From contig NZ_JAOYOD010000001.1 of assembly GCF_025833875.1 (NCBI RefSeq), positions 4,278,001 to 4,342,000 on the forward strand: a stretch of DNA of 64,000 nt, given 5' to 3'. Source of the stretch: Reichenbachiella ulvae. Lineage in GTDB: Bacteria; Bacteroidota; Bacteroidia; Cytophagales; Cyclobacteriaceae. The notes below the pieces were generated by a model. It was given only the letters and a program-made list of their open reading frames with translations. It ran no database searches and was not told where the DNA came from. Below, piece after piece: positions 37,174 through 45,998 of this stretch. A program made the position numbers and the translations under genes. Positions within the stretch are counted from its first letter, which is position 1. Every line of letters starts with the position of its first letter.

Positions 37174-38553
37174 ATGCAAAAGAAGAGGATTTCAAAATTC
37201 TTTCCGGCCATTTTCCTTTTCATAGACCTTTTGTTTTTGAATATAGGCTTTATTGTAGCCAATTTTATAAGATTCAATACATTTTGGTTTGAGGGTGATA
37301 GGTATCCCTTTTTGTTTGCTTTTCTGAATGTCGCATGGGTGGTTATCTTCTTTGTGACCAAATTGGACAAGGTTGAGAGAGAAAAGAGTGTCGTTGATTA
37401 TATCTCTCAAATCCTTCTTGGTCTTACGATCAACTTAGCAGTTGTCTTTGCTATGTGGGCCTCTACCCGAGCCTACTTTTATTCACGAGAGCACTTATTT
37501 TATACTTACCTGATATTTTCTGTCTTTGTCGTTGGATGGAGGGTTGGTTTCATCAATATCCTTCGCTTTTATAGAACCAAGGGCTACAATGTTAGGAATG
37601 TAGCTATCGTGGGTTATGGACCGATTGGTAGGAGCTTAAAAAGACATTTTCTTCAAAACCCTGAAATGGGGTATATATTTAAAGGGTTTTTTGATCATAA
37701 GACCGATCACCCTTCTGTAACTGGGGGAATAGATGATGTCGAATCCTATAGTAAGTCAAATGGTATAGACGTTATTTTTTGCTGTTTACCGAAGTTATAT
37801 GACGAGGATGTTAAGAAACTTGTGGACTTTGCAGAGAACAATTTGATTAAGATCAAATTGCTTTCTGATTTCAGTAAGGTTTCTAATAAGAATCTACAGA
37901 TTCAGCGTTATGGTAATATTCCTGTTTTAGATGTAGGTAATATCCCTTTGGATAGAATGTACAATCGTGTGCTCAAAAGAGCTTTTGACATTGTGTTCTC
38001 ATCCTTGGTAATGATTTTTATTCTTTCATGGTTGGTGCCATTGATAGGTCTGCTGATTAAACTAGAGTCTCCAGGGCCAGTTTTCTTCATTCAAAATAGA
38101 CATGGTAGAGGAAATCAGTTTTTTCCTTGCTGGAAGTTTAGGTCTATGGTGGTGAACAAAGAATCAGATACCAAACAGGCCACTAAAAACGATACCCGTA
38201 TCACAAAAATTGGAGCAATTTTAAGAAAAACTAGTTTAGATGAATTGCCACAGTTCATCAATGTGTTTTTGGGTAACATGTCTGTGGTAGGTCCAAGACC
38301 CCACCCTATCAAATTGAACGAAGAGTTTAAACCGAAGATTGATCGATTTATCCAGCGCCATGCGGTAAAGCCAGGAGTAACTGGATTGGCACAGGCAAAG
38401 GGTTATAGAGGAGAAACTGCCCGCTTTAGTGAGATGTATGGTCGGGTAAAATTGGATCGCTTTTATGTAAAGAACTGGAGTCTTTGGTTTGATGTCAAGA
38501 TCATTGTCTTGACAGTTTATTCTATTGTTTTTGATAGAGAGAATGCATATTGA
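37174..38553 (+). CDS. Undecaprenyl-phosphate sugar phosphotransferase (priming enzyme)
   Basis: 459 residues of the polyprenyl glycosylphosphotransferase family (WbaP/WcaJ). Four N-terminal membrane helices (about 10-120), a CoA-binding-like Rossmann domain (VAIVGYGPIGRSLKR near 148), a fifth helix near 285 and the C-terminal catalytic domain with KFRSMVVNKESD, TSLDELPQFINV and GPRPHP. It loads the first sugar phosphate on undecaprenyl phosphate and so starts repeat-unit assembly. The last 37 bases overlap the end of the convergent dnaE-type gene. Confidence 0.93.
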   Translation: MQKKRISKFFPAIFLFIDLLFLNIGFIVANFIRFNTFWFEGDRYPFLFAFLNVAWVVIFFVTKLDKVEREKSVVDYISQILLGLTINLAVVFAMWASTRAYFYSREHLFYTYLIFSVFVVGWRVGFINILRFYRTKGYNVRNVAIVGYGPIGRSLKRHFLQNPEMGYIFKGFFDHKTDHPSVTGGIDDVESYSKSNGIDVIFCCLPKLYDEDVKKLVDFAENNLIKIKLLSDFSKVSNKNLQIQRYGNIPVLDVGNIPLDRMYNRVLKRAFDIVFSSLVMIFILSWLVPLIGLLIKLESPGPVFFIQNRHGRGNQFFPCWKFRSMVVNKESDTKQATKNDTRITKIGAILRKTSLDELPQFINVFLGNMSVVGPRPHPIKLNEEFKPKIDRFIQRHAVKPGVTGLAQAKGYRGETARFSEMYGRVKLDRFYVKNWSLWFDVKIIVLTVYSIVFDRENAY

Positions 38554-41531
38554 TTGAGTATTCGTGCTGCCTGCTTCTTTTCCTCATCTTCCATATTCAC
38601 ATAGTGACTTCTGGTCATTTTTGTGATTTCCAGACTTAAAAAGTCAAATTCTTCAATGATTTTTCCTGTGAGTTCGTAGACTGCTTTTCCGCTGAAGGGG
38701 TAGGCTTTTGCCTCAGGGGGGAAGTGAACGGTATCTATGAACTGCCCCTTTTCGTCTATGAAGGTTCCGAAATACATAGTTTGGTCTTTGCTGGTTTTGG
38801 TTCTTTTTCTGGTCGTGAAATAACCGAGCATGGTGACGGTTTCATTTTTATGTTGTTCCATTTCATTGGCATAGATGATGGGGTGCCTGGGCCTTTCCTT
38901 GATGAGTTCAAATGGACTTCTAAGTGGGAAATGCAGAATTTCTAATTCGTCGAAGGAGTCTTCTCTGGTGTCATAATAGAGAGTGGGTAGTTCTAAGTTT
39001 TTGTTCCTGGGTGGAAAAATAGGATAGATATAAACGGGTCGGTTTTTCTGTTTTTGTAGAAGGAAGTAGCATTTCCATAGTAGTTTCTTTTTGTTGGGCT
39101 CGATGCTGCGAAATGCGTTGATGCGAATGAGTATTTTAACTTGTTCGATTCCGAGCATGCCATCATCGATCAGCACTTCAAGACTGGGGATAGCTCCTAG
39201 TTCTTCTCGACAATTTAGAATTGCAGTGATTGATTTATAATCCAGATCATGGATAACATGAAAACCAAGCCATATGGTGTTTCCTTTGATGATGGTTTCT
39301 CGTTGGGATCGATTGATACATGGAGCTTCGATTTTGGCCCCTCGCATTCGCGCCTCATGAATATATAGTTCTCGGCTGTAGAACCCTCCCCCATTGTTGA
39401 TGGTGGCGACCATGTACTCGAGTGGGTAGTGGGCTTTGAGGTATAGGCTCTGGTAACTTTCGATGGCGTAGGAGGCGGAGTGTCCTTTGGCAAAGGCATA
39501 GCCTGCAAAACTCTCGATTTGCCGCCAAACATCTTTGGTTAGCTCTTTGGCTCGTCCCATCTTGTCACAGTTTTCGAAGAATTTCTCTTTTACTTTCTTA
39601 AATTCAGAGCGGGAACGGAATTTTCCCGACATGCCACGTCGCAGGAGGTCGGCTTCTCCCAGACTAAGACCGCCGAAATAATGTGCAACTTTGATTACGT
39701 CTTCCTGATAAACCATGACTCCAAAAGTGTCTCTCATGAGGTCAGCTAGTACCGGATGTGCTTCTTTTCTTTTTTCAGGAATACGGTAGCGTAGGATGTA
39801 TTCTCGCATCATACCTGATTTGGCTACTCCTGGACGGATCACAGAGCTGGCGGCTACCAGTCCTAGATAGTTATCAGCGCGCAGTTTAGTTAAGAGCATG
39901 CGCATGGCAGGTGACTCGACATAGAAGCAGCCAATGGTTTTTCCATTTCGGAGTAACTCTTTGATTTTTTCATCTTCAAAAAATTGCGGCATGTCGTGTA
40001 TATCGATAGGGGGAAGTTCTGGATGATTATTGGCAATGATCGTAAGGCTATCCTTGATTTTTTCTAAACCACGTTGACTTAGGATGTCGAATTTGTAAAG
40101 CCCGATGTCTTCAGCTACTACCATATCAAAATGTGTAATAGGGAAGCCTTTTGGAGGCAGGCAGGTCGCGGTATAGTTGTGAATGGGTGCCTCGGAGATA
40201 ATGATGCCGCTGGCATGGACGCTGAGGTGGCTTGGTATCTCGTCCATTTTGTAGGCGTATTTGAGAATCAAACGAACGTTGACGTCCGAGATGTCTGGAT
40301 TCTCTCCTGATATTTTTTCCATTTCTCGTGGCGGGAAGCCAAATACTTTGCCCAGTTCTCGAATCACTGCTTTGTACTTGAAGGTGTTGTAGGTGGCAAG
40401 TAGGCATACACGGTCCTGGCCGAATTTTTCGAAAATATATTGGGTCACGTTATCTCGGTCCTTCCACGAAAAATCAATGTCAAAATCTGGAGGATTGGTT
40501 CGGTAGAGGTTAATGAAACGCTCGAAGTATAGGTCTAGTTCGATAGGATCTACGTCTGTGATGCGCAGTAGATATGCAACGATGCTATTGGCACCACTGC
40601 CACGTCCGACATAGAAATAGCCTTTGCTGCGGGCGTACTTGAGAATGTCCCAGTTGACCAGAAAGTAGGAAAGAAAGCTTTTCTTTTGGATGATGTCGAG
40701 TTCTAGTGCGAGCCGGCGGTAGATTTTGATGGTGGGTTTCTTGTAGCGATAAGGCATTCCTTCCAGGCATAAACGACGCACCAGCTGGTAGTCTTCCTCT
40801 TCGCAGCTCGTATAGTTTTGTAGATTTTTGTGTGGTTGGTCAGTACCAAAATCGAAATGAATCTGGCAGTTTTCCAATATCTGTCGGGTGTTTTCTATCA
40901 GTTCAGGATAGTCTTGATAGATCTCTAGTAGTTCAGCGGGAGTTAGCAATTGATCGCTTAGGTCGGCTTGCTCCTCTTTGGGTAGTTTGCTTAGCAGGGT
41001 GTTGTTGTCGATTGCACGGAGGAGTCGGTGGATGTTGAAGTCGAGCTGGTATCTGAAGCTGCCGGCTGGTAACATGACCATCCGATGTGTTAACTCTTTG
41101 GATCGAGAAAAAGGAATTTTCAGTAAGTCACGGGGTTTTATTCCGATGTATTCATTGTCTTGGAGTCTATAGGGTCTTTGGGTATGAAAGGGGTAGATCA
41201 CAAAAACATTTTCTAGTTTGGGAGCAATGCATGGAAATTCCTTTTTCTGATGAAAGAAAGGAGAGACATAGTCGTTGATTTCACGGAAGCCGCTGTTGTT
41301 TTTGGCTAGGAGAACGAATTGCTGCTTAATGCCGTTTCGGACATCCATGCCGATGATAGGACGAATGCCTAAATCCTGGGCGAGACGAATGAAGGTCAGG
41401 CATCCCGAAGTACTATTGATGTCGGTGAGAGCAAAGGACATTATTCCTTTGCTTTTGGCTTCCTGGAGTAAAGCTTTGGGGGACATGACTCCATATCTCA
41501 AACTGAAAAAGGAATGCGTGTTGAGGAACAT
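38517..41531 (-). CDS. dnaE2: Error-prone DNA polymerase III alpha subunit (DnaE2/ImuC-like)
   Basis: 1004 residues, shorter than replicative DnaE (about 1150-1200) and in the range of DnaE2/ImuC. N-terminal PHP domain (THSFFSLRYG, FALTDINSTSG, GIRPIIGMDV), polymerase domain with GRGSGANSIVAYLL and PPDFDIDFSW (catalytic aspartates), fingers with MVYQEDVIKVAHYF, helix-hairpin-helix region, and a C-terminal OB domain (TVTMLGYFTTRKR). Together with the Y-family polymerase 600 bases upstream it probably forms a damage-tolerance pair. A second, replicative dnaE must exist elsewhere. It may instead be a divergent sole alpha subunit, which I consider unlikely. Confidence 0.87.
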   Translation of the reverse strand: MFLNTHSFFSLRYGVMSPKALLQEAKSKGIMSFALTDINSTSGCLTFIRLAQDLGIRPIIGMDVRNGIKQQFVLLAKNNSGFREINDYVSPFFHQKKEFPCIAPKLENVFVIYPFHTQRPYRLQDNEYIGIKPRDLLKIPFSRSKELTHRMVMLPAGSFRYQLDFNIHRLLRAIDNNTLLSKLPKEEQADLSDQLLTPAELLEIYQDYPELIENTRQILENCQIHFDFGTDQPHKNLQNYTSCEEEDYQLVRRLCLEGMPYRYKKPTIKIYRRLALELDIIQKKSFLSYFLVNWDILKYARSKGYFYVGRGSGANSIVAYLLRITDVDPIELDLYFERFINLYRTNPPDFDIDFSWKDRDNVTQYIFEKFGQDRVCLLATYNTFKYKAVIRELGKVFGFPPREMEKISGENPDISDVNVRLILKYAYKMDEIPSHLSVHASGIIISEAPIHNYTATCLPPKGFPITHFDMVVAEDIGLYKFDILSQRGLEKIKDSLTIIANNHPELPPIDIHDMPQFFEDEKIKELLRNGKTIGCFYVESPAMRMLLTKLRADNYLGLVAASSVIRPGVAKSGMMREYILRYRIPEKRKEAHPVLADLMRDTFGVMVYQEDVIKVAHYFGGLSLGEADLLRRGMSGKFRSRSEFKKVKEKFFENCDKMGRAKELTKDVWRQIESFAGYAFAKGHSASYAIESYQSLYLKAHYPLEYMVATINNGGGFYSRELYIHEARMRGAKIEAPCINRSQRETIIKGNTIWLGFHVIHDLDYKSITAILNCREELGAIPSLEVLIDDGMLGIEQVKILIRINAFRSIEPNKKKLLWKCYFLLQKQKNRPVYIYPIFPPRNKNLELPTLYYDTREDSFDELEILHFPLRSPFELIKERPRHPIIYANEMEQHKNETVTMLGYFTTRKRTKTSKDQTMYFGTFIDEKGQFIDTVHFPPEAKAYPFSGKAVYELTGKIIEEFDFLSLEITKMTRSHYVNMEDEEKKQAARILNQYAFSLSKTIE

Positions 41532-41591
41532 GGCAGTAGGTATTAAATCCTTATTAGTTTTAAATCGTTATTTTTACAAAAAGGTAGATCT

Positions 41592-41840
41592 ATGAATAGC
41601 ATCGCTGAACTTAAATCTGGACTGCATCATTACATCTCTGAAATTGATGATATGAATGTACTGTTGAAGCTAAAAGAATATGCCTCTGAACTTTTAGATC
41701 AGGAAGGCAAGGTGGTGGCATATACTTCTGATGGTCGAGCTTTGGATCAGAAGGCTTACAAAAAAGATATAGATCAAGCCATTGCTGAATCTAAGGAAGG
41801 TAAAACCCTCTCTATTGAAGAGCTTGAAAAGGATCTGTGA
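41592..41840 (+). CDS. Antitoxin of a ParDE/RelBE-like pair
   Basis: 82 residues, strongly acidic and helical: an N-terminal segment (AELKSGLHHYISEI, ... LLKLKEYASELLDQ) and a C-terminal tail with DIDQAIAESKEGKTLSIEELEKDL. Small acidic proteins with this tail pattern precede ParE/RelE toxins throughout Bacteroidota. Its TGA overlaps the GTG start of the toxin by 4 bases (GTGA). Antitoxin identity rests on size, character and context. Confidence 0.8.
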   Translation: MNSIAELKSGLHHYISEIDDMNVLLKLKEYASELLDQEGKVVAYTSDGRALDQKAYKKDIDQAIAESKEGKTLSIEELEKDL

Positions 41841-42133
41841 GTAAAACTGTAGAATGGACAATTAGAGCTAAAAAATCGCTGGATTATTATTGCTCGTTGA
41901 TAAGTGAGGATTCTCCTCAAAATGCGAGAAAAGTTCGCCAAGAAATAATAAAGGCCACCAAACAATTATCTTCCAATCCATATATGTACCAAATAGATGA
42001 GTACTATCCCGATAACTCAGGAAATATCAGGCGGTTTTTCAGGTGGAGCTATCGAGTGGTTTATCATATTCAAACACATAAAGTAGTTATTTTAGAGGTA
42101 TATCATACGAGTAGAAAGCCAAGTATTAATTAA
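41837..42133 (+). CDS. RelE/ParE-family toxin
   Basis: 98 residues, basic. WTIRAKKSLDYYCSLISEDSPQNARKV is the two-helix N-terminus of ParE/RelE; GNIRRFFRWSYRVVYHIQ and VVILEVYHTSRKP are the beta-sheet core with the conserved Arg and Tyr. ParE members poison gyrase and RelE members cut mRNA at the ribosome; the helical pair and lack of RelE catalytic basics favour ParE. Starts with GTG overlapping the antitoxin stop. Its TAA shares TTAA with the stop of the convergent dinB-type gene. Confidence 0.88.
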   Translation: MSKTVEWTIRAKKSLDYYCSLISEDSPQNARKVRQEIIKATKQLSSNPYMYQIDEYYPDNSGNIRRFFRWSYRVVYHIQTHKVVILEVYHTSRKPSIN

Positions 42134-43347
42134 CGATGGCGGTTGGGTAGCAAGGGAGGCGGCTCACCGGTGAATGGGTTGAATCTGCTGATGGTTTTAG
42201 CATCGAATCCCGCGGCCCGCATGATCGTTCGGTCCCCGTGTTTGTTTCGGATCGTATCTAGTGCCTGATACAATTGAATCATCTCCTCCGTGTCTTCGAA
42301 AAGGTTGATTTGATAGTTGCCCTCTACGAGATGGCTGAAGCGAACACCTACCAGACGGATCAACAGTCTTTTGTTGTACAGTCGGTCGAATAACTCCATG
42401 ACCTTTGGGATCAGGATATGATCTGCCGAGCTAAAGGGAATCTTGGATTGCAGTGTATGCGTGTTGAAGTCGGAGTAGCGAAGCTTCACTGTGATACAAG
42501 ATGTCAGCTTTTGCCCTCTTCTAAGCTGAAAGGCCAGGTTTTCGGCCATGGCCAGCATGATGCTTTTAAGTTTGTACACATCAGTAGTGTCCTTGCCAAA
42601 GGTTCGTTCGGTCGAGATGGATTTTCTTTCCTGATAGGGCACCACGGGGCTTTTATCAATTCCCTGTGCCTTTTCCCACATTTTAATGCCGTTTTGTCCA
42701 AAAGCGTGTTCTACCAGGTCGAGAGGCATCTCTTGCAAATTTTTCACATAACGAATACCCAACTGACGAAGAGAGTGATAAGTTTTGTCTCCGATCATGG
42801 GAATCTTCTTGATAGACAAGGGAGCTAAAAAAGTCTTTTCCTGACCATAGGGGATTTGTATTTGGTTGTTGGGTTTGGCTTCTCCAGTGGCGACTTTGGA
42901 GACGGTTTTATTTTCAGAGAGGCCAAAGGATATGGGCAGGCCGGTATCGTGCATGATTTTGGCTCGCAGCTCGCTGGCGATTTTCATACAGCCAAAGAAC
43001 TGATCCATGCCTGACAGGTCGAGATAGAACTCGTCGATAGAGGATTTTTCGAAAAGAGGCACACTCTGCCTGATGATCTCGGTGACTTCTTTTGACTTTT
43101 TGCTGTAGGTCATCGCATTGCCTTTGATCACGACTGCTTCGGGGCAGAGCTGCATGGCTGTCTTCATCGGCATGGCGGAGTGGATGCCAAACCTACGCGC
43201 TTCGTAGCTACAGGAGGCTACTACACCTCTGGAAGAAGTGCCACCTATGAGCACAGGTTTATTGTTGAGACGGCTGTCGAGATTCCGTTCACAAGACACA
43301 AAAAAAGTGTCCAAATCCATGTGTACTATAGACTTTTTGAATTCCAT
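42130..43347 (-). CDS. dinB: Y-family DNA polymerase (DinB/Pol IV-like)
   Basis: 405 residues. Palm motif VHMDLDTFFVSCE at 8-20 and SSIDEFYLDLSG near 102 contain the catalytic acids; ASCSYEARRFGI is the fingers region; the helix-hairpin-helix KIPMIGDKTYHSLRQLGI lies near 194 and the little-finger domain follows. This is a full-length Pol IV-type translesion polymerase. It lies upstream of dnaE2 on the same strand, with the toxin-antitoxin pair between them. The C-terminus lacks a recognisable clamp-binding peptide by eye. Confidence 0.93.
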   Translation of the reverse strand: MEFKKSIVHMDLDTFFVSCERNLDSRLNNKPVLIGGTSSRGVVASCSYEARRFGIHSAMPMKTAMQLCPEAVVIKGNAMTYSKKSKEVTEIIRQSVPLFEKSSIDEFYLDLSGMDQFFGCMKIASELRAKIMHDTGLPISFGLSENKTVSKVATGEAKPNNQIQIPYGQEKTFLAPLSIKKIPMIGDKTYHSLRQLGIRYVKNLQEMPLDLVEHAFGQNGIKMWEKAQGIDKSPVVPYQERKSISTERTFGKDTTDVYKLKSIMLAMAENLAFQLRRGQKLTSCITVKLRYSDFNTHTLQSKIPFSSADHILIPKVMELFDRLYNKRLLIRLVGVRFSHLVEGNYQINLFEDTEEMIQLYQALDTIRNKHGDRTIMRAAGFDAKTISRFNPFTGEPPPLLPNRHR

Positions 43348-43371
43348 GTGAAGACAAAAATACTATATAAA

Positions 43372-43395
43372 TTAGTAAAAACTAATAAAGTTAGT
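43372..43395. promoter_or_regulatory. Dyad cluster upstream of dinB
   Basis: TTAGT-AAAA-ACTAA (43372-43385) is a perfect 5-bp dyad, and the second arm is shared with another dyad ACTAA-TAAAG-TTAGT ending at 43395. The group lies 25-48 bases before the dinB start codon, where a damage-response repressor could bind. No known Bacteroidota LexA box is matched. Confidence 0.35.
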
Positions 43396-43528
43396 TTTCT
43401 GATTTGATCAATTTTGATTCTTGTCATTGGGAGACATTTGTGTAGTTGGTGGCCTTGGTTCCATTTATGCTCCAAAAGTTCCATTTTTATCAGGTCAATG
43501 GTAACTTCGCACATTCAATTCGATAGAT

Positions 43529-44554
43529 ATGTTTGATAAAGTAGAGGAATACAAAGCCATGATCGAAGCTGCTGAAGCAAAAGCAGCAGATGATTTGGAG
43601 CAGTTCAGAATGAAATTCATTAGCAAGAAGAGTGTCGTGACAGAGCTCTTTAATGAATTTAGAAATGTACCGAATGATCAGAAAAAGGCTTTTGGTCAGG
43701 CATTGAATGAATTGAAGAACCTGGCGCAGGAGAAATTTCAGGCATTGGCTGATTCGCTGGATGACCAATCTACGAGTGCCTCCGATGCGGGTATAGATAT
43801 GACCCTGCCCAACGTGCCGGGCGAGACGGGTTCGATCCATCCATTGAGTATCACTACGAACAAGATCATAGAGATCTTCGAGCGCATGGGTTTCAATGTG
43901 GCGAGTGGACCTGAGATAGAAGAAGATTTTTACAATTTTACTGCGTTGAATTTCCCGGAAAATCACCCCGCGAGAGAGATGCAGGATACTTTCTTTATAG
44001 AGAAAAATCCAGACAAGGTACTGCGTACGCACACCTCTAATGTTCAGATCAGATTGATGGAGGGGCAAAAGCCGCCGTTTCGTTCGATCATGCCGGGTAG
44101 AGTCTATCGTAATGAGGCGATTTCTGCTCGTGCCCACTGTTTTTTCCATCAGGTAGAGGGACTCTATGTGGATAAGAATGTAGGATTCAAAGATCTAAAG
44201 GATACTGTTTATCACTTTGTGAAGCAGCTTTTCGGTCCGGAGACCAAAATTCGTTTCCGTCCTTCTTACTTCCCATTTACCGAGCCTAGCGCGGAGATCG
44301 ACATCAGCTGTTTTATCTGTAATGGCAAAGGCTGCAATGTCTGTAAATACACCAACTGGGTAGAGATCGGTGGTTGCGGGATGGTAGATCCTAATGTGCT
44401 GAAAAATTGTGGGATCGATCCTGAAGAATATACAGGTTTTGCTTTCGGAATGGGTATCGAAAGGATTACGATGCTAAAGTATCAGATCAATGACCTGCGC
44501 CTTTTCTCAGAAAATGACGTGAGATTCTTGAGTCAGTTTAAAGGGACGTTCTAG
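43529..44554 (+). CDS. pheS: Phenylalanine--tRNA ligase alpha subunit
   Basis: 341 residues, standard PheS. N-terminal coiled coil (about 1-85), class II motif 1 near [14 protein letters not shown], motif 2 [21 protein letters not shown] near 190, and motif 3 [16 protein letters not shown] near the C-terminus. A metal-type cysteine group ([14 protein letters not shown]) near 263 is seen in many bacterial PheS. The alpha subunit holds the catalytic site for charging tRNA-Phe. A box TAACTTCG at 43502-43509 may be the -7 element. The stop codon lies directly at the edge of a G/C-rich palindrome. Confidence 0.97.
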   Translation: MFDKVEEYKAMIEAAEAKAADDLEQFRMKFISKKSVVTELFNEFRNVPNDQKKAFGQALNELKNLAQEKFQALADSLDDQSTSASDAGIDMTLPNVPGETGSIHPLSITTNKIIEIFERMGFNVASGPEIEEDFYNFTALNFPENHPAREMQDTFFIEKNPDKVLRTHTSNVQIRLMEGQKPPFRSIMPGRVYRNEAISARAHCFFHQVEGLYVDKNVGFKDLKDTVYHFVKQLFGPETKIRFRPSYFPFTEPSAEIDISCFICNGKGCNVCKYTNWVEIGGCGMVDPNVLKNCGIDPEEYTGFAFGMGIERITMLKYQINDLRLFSENDVRFLSQFKGTF

Positions 44555-44589
44555 CCCCCTCTTAATCTCCCCCACGGGGGGGAGAAATA
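44552..44589. repeat. G/C-rich palindrome at the left border of the DUF559 gene
   Basis: Starting with the pheS stop codon the sequence reads TAGCCCCCTCTTAATC and then CTCCCCC-AC-GGGGGGGAG, a near-perfect hairpin. Elements with CCCCTTAATCTCCCC(...)GGGG cores are scattered between Bacteroidota genes and often lie next to DUF559 genes. It may also act as a weak terminator for pheS, although no T-run follows. Confidence 0.65.
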
Positions 44590-44599
44590 TTTCTTCTCT

Positions 44600-44962
44600 A
44601 TGGATGATTCTATGTTTTTTGGTGCCAGTCCGATCATTTTTGAACGGGCAAAGGAACTCAGAAAACATATGACTGCTGCTGAATCATTGCTTTGGGATTA
44701 TTTGAGGAAAAAGAAGCTCAAAGGACTCAAATTTAGAAGGCAGCATCCAATTGCTAATTACATTGTGGATTTCTATTGTCATTCAATCAAGCTTGTCATA
44801 GAGTTGGATGGAAGTATCCATGATTTGGATTCTGTTAAAGAGAATGATATTGAAAGGGAAGAACACCTAAAATCATTAGGACTTTGGGTTCTTCGCTTTA
44901 GAAATGAGTTAGTACAAAACAAGCTTCATGTGGTTTTGACTCAAATAGAAGACTGTGCCTAA
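44600..44962 (+). CDS. DUF559 endonuclease-like protein
   Basis: 120 residues. The DUF559 domain belongs to the PD-(D/E)xK superfamily and resembles Vsr mismatch endonuclease: AESLLWDYLRKKKLKGLKFRRQHP, then IVDFYCHSIKLVIELDGSIH (catalytic acids) and IEREEHLKSLGLWVLRFRNE. Likely a small DNA-cutting enzyme of unknown role. The gene sits between palindromic repeats and its stop overlaps that of sdaA by 4 bases. It is AT-rich and unlike its neighbours in function, so a mobile origin is plausible. Confidence 0.88.
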   Translation: MDDSMFFGASPIIFERAKELRKHMTAAESLLWDYLRKKKLKGLKFRRQHPIANYIVDFYCHSIKLVIELDGSIHDLDSVKENDIEREEHLKSLGLWVLRFRNELVQNKLHVVLTQIEDCA

Positions 44963-44984
44963 GCCCCTTCAGGGGTTTGGGGTA
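44959..44984. repeat. G/C-rich palindrome at the right border of the DUF559 gene
   Basis: CTAAGCCCCTTCAGGGGTTTGGGGTA contains the hairpin CCCC-TTCA-GGGG and a further GGGG run. It spans the DUF559 stop codon and codes, on the other strand, for the last residues of sdaA (PQTPEGA). Related to the left-border element by its AGCCCC start. Confidence 0.6.
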
Positions 44985-45867
44985 AAATCTCAATATCCTG
45001 TATCAATATTTTTTTAGCCAGGGCCTGTCCTGTTTTGGTGGCAGCTAGTCCTCCTTGTGCGGTTTCTTTGTAGCGAGACTCCATGCTTTGGCCTACTTCT
45101 CCCATGGCTTCTGCGCATTCGTCTACTGGTATCACACTGGTGACATGTGACAATGCGATTTGGGCAGAGGAGTTGGCGATAGCTGCTGCGCTGGCGTTGC
45201 GGACGACACAGGGGACTTCTACTAGGCCAGCGACAGGATCGCACACGAGTCCCAGCATGCACTGAAGGGTGATTCCCACCGCATTGAAAATCTGATCGAC
45301 ACTGCCTCCAAGACAATGGACGATACCGGCAGAGGCCATAGCCGCTGCACTACCCGTCTCGGCCTGGCAGCCACCGACAGCTCCAGCCAATGAAGCTTTT
45401 TGCTCCAGTATCAATGCCACACCGGCCCCAATCAAAAGGGCCTCATAGATTTTTTGGTCTTCTATCTGATGTATGGATTGCAAAGTAGTCAATACGCCCG
45501 GTAATATGCCGGAAGCACCTGCTGTGGGAGCTGCTACGACTCGACCCATACAAGAGTTGACTTCTTTGGCACCAAGTGCACTATAGATAAGCTGTTTAAA
45601 TTCTGGAGAGAGGACGGTGATATCAGACTGGGCTACCTTTTTGGCACCATTGTCGATCATGCCTGAACGAGACTTCATGTCTTCGGTCGTGCCGGTTTTC
45701 ACGGCGTCTTTCATCACCTGATAGGCTTTTTCCAGACCGGACCATATATCGGATTCAGAAGCCCCTTTTTGGTCCATCTCATAGTCGAGCACCACTTCGT
45801 GGAGCTTCATATCATGAGTTTGGCCATAGGTCTTCCATCCTTCGAAACTATCGAATAGGAAACACAT
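44959..45867 (-). CDS. sdaA: L-serine ammonia-lyase, iron-sulfur dependent, alpha-type
   Basis: 302 residues covering the catalytic alpha domain: CMGRVVAAPTAGASGILPG near 106, GGCQAETG near 164, CDPVAGLVEVPC near 209; these cysteines hold the 4Fe-4S cluster that activates serine for deamination to pyruvate. The regulatory beta domain of single-chain enzymes (about 150 residues) is missing, as in two-subunit enzymes; a beta partner is not nearby. The C-terminus (ILPQTPEGA) is encoded by the palindromic repeat bordering the DUF559 gene and is probably not ancestral. Confidence 0.9.
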   Translation of the reverse strand: MCFLFDSFEGWKTYGQTHDMKLHEVVLDYEMDQKGASESDIWSGLEKAYQVMKDAVKTGTTEDMKSRSGMIDNGAKKVAQSDITVLSPEFKQLIYSALGAKEVNSCMGRVVAAPTAGASGILPGVLTTLQSIHQIEDQKIYEALLIGAGVALILEQKASLAGAVGGCQAETGSAAAMASAGIVHCLGGSVDQIFNAVGITLQCMLGLVCDPVAGLVEVPCVVRNASAAAIANSSAQIALSHVTSVIPVDECAEAMGEVGQSMESRYKETAQGGLAATKTGQALAKKILIQDIEILPQTPEGA

Positions 45868-45933
45868 CTTTTTTGGGTTTTGTTGTTAGGTAAAGTTAGA
45901 TAGGATTGAGGGAAATGCAAGACATGCCACATT

Positions 45934-45948
45934 TGACCTATTAGGTCA
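45934..45948. promoter_or_regulatory. Dyad upstream of sdaA
   Basis: TGACCT-ATT-AGGTCA is a perfect 6-bp dyad with a 3-base centre, 67 bases before the sdaA start. It has the shape of an operator for a dimeric regulator. It could also act as a small stem in the hipT-sdaA gap; no regulator is identified. Confidence 0.35.
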
Positions 45949-45998
45949 TTCAGCATTTGTGGCCTTATAATACTAAGGCTTAGCCTTTCTGACGGTGC

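Noticed and set aside
44959..45867. sdaA as a truncated pseudogene
   Set aside because: The beta domain is absent, but the alpha domain is complete with all cluster cysteines, and two-subunit enzymes have this length. Only the last residues look altered.
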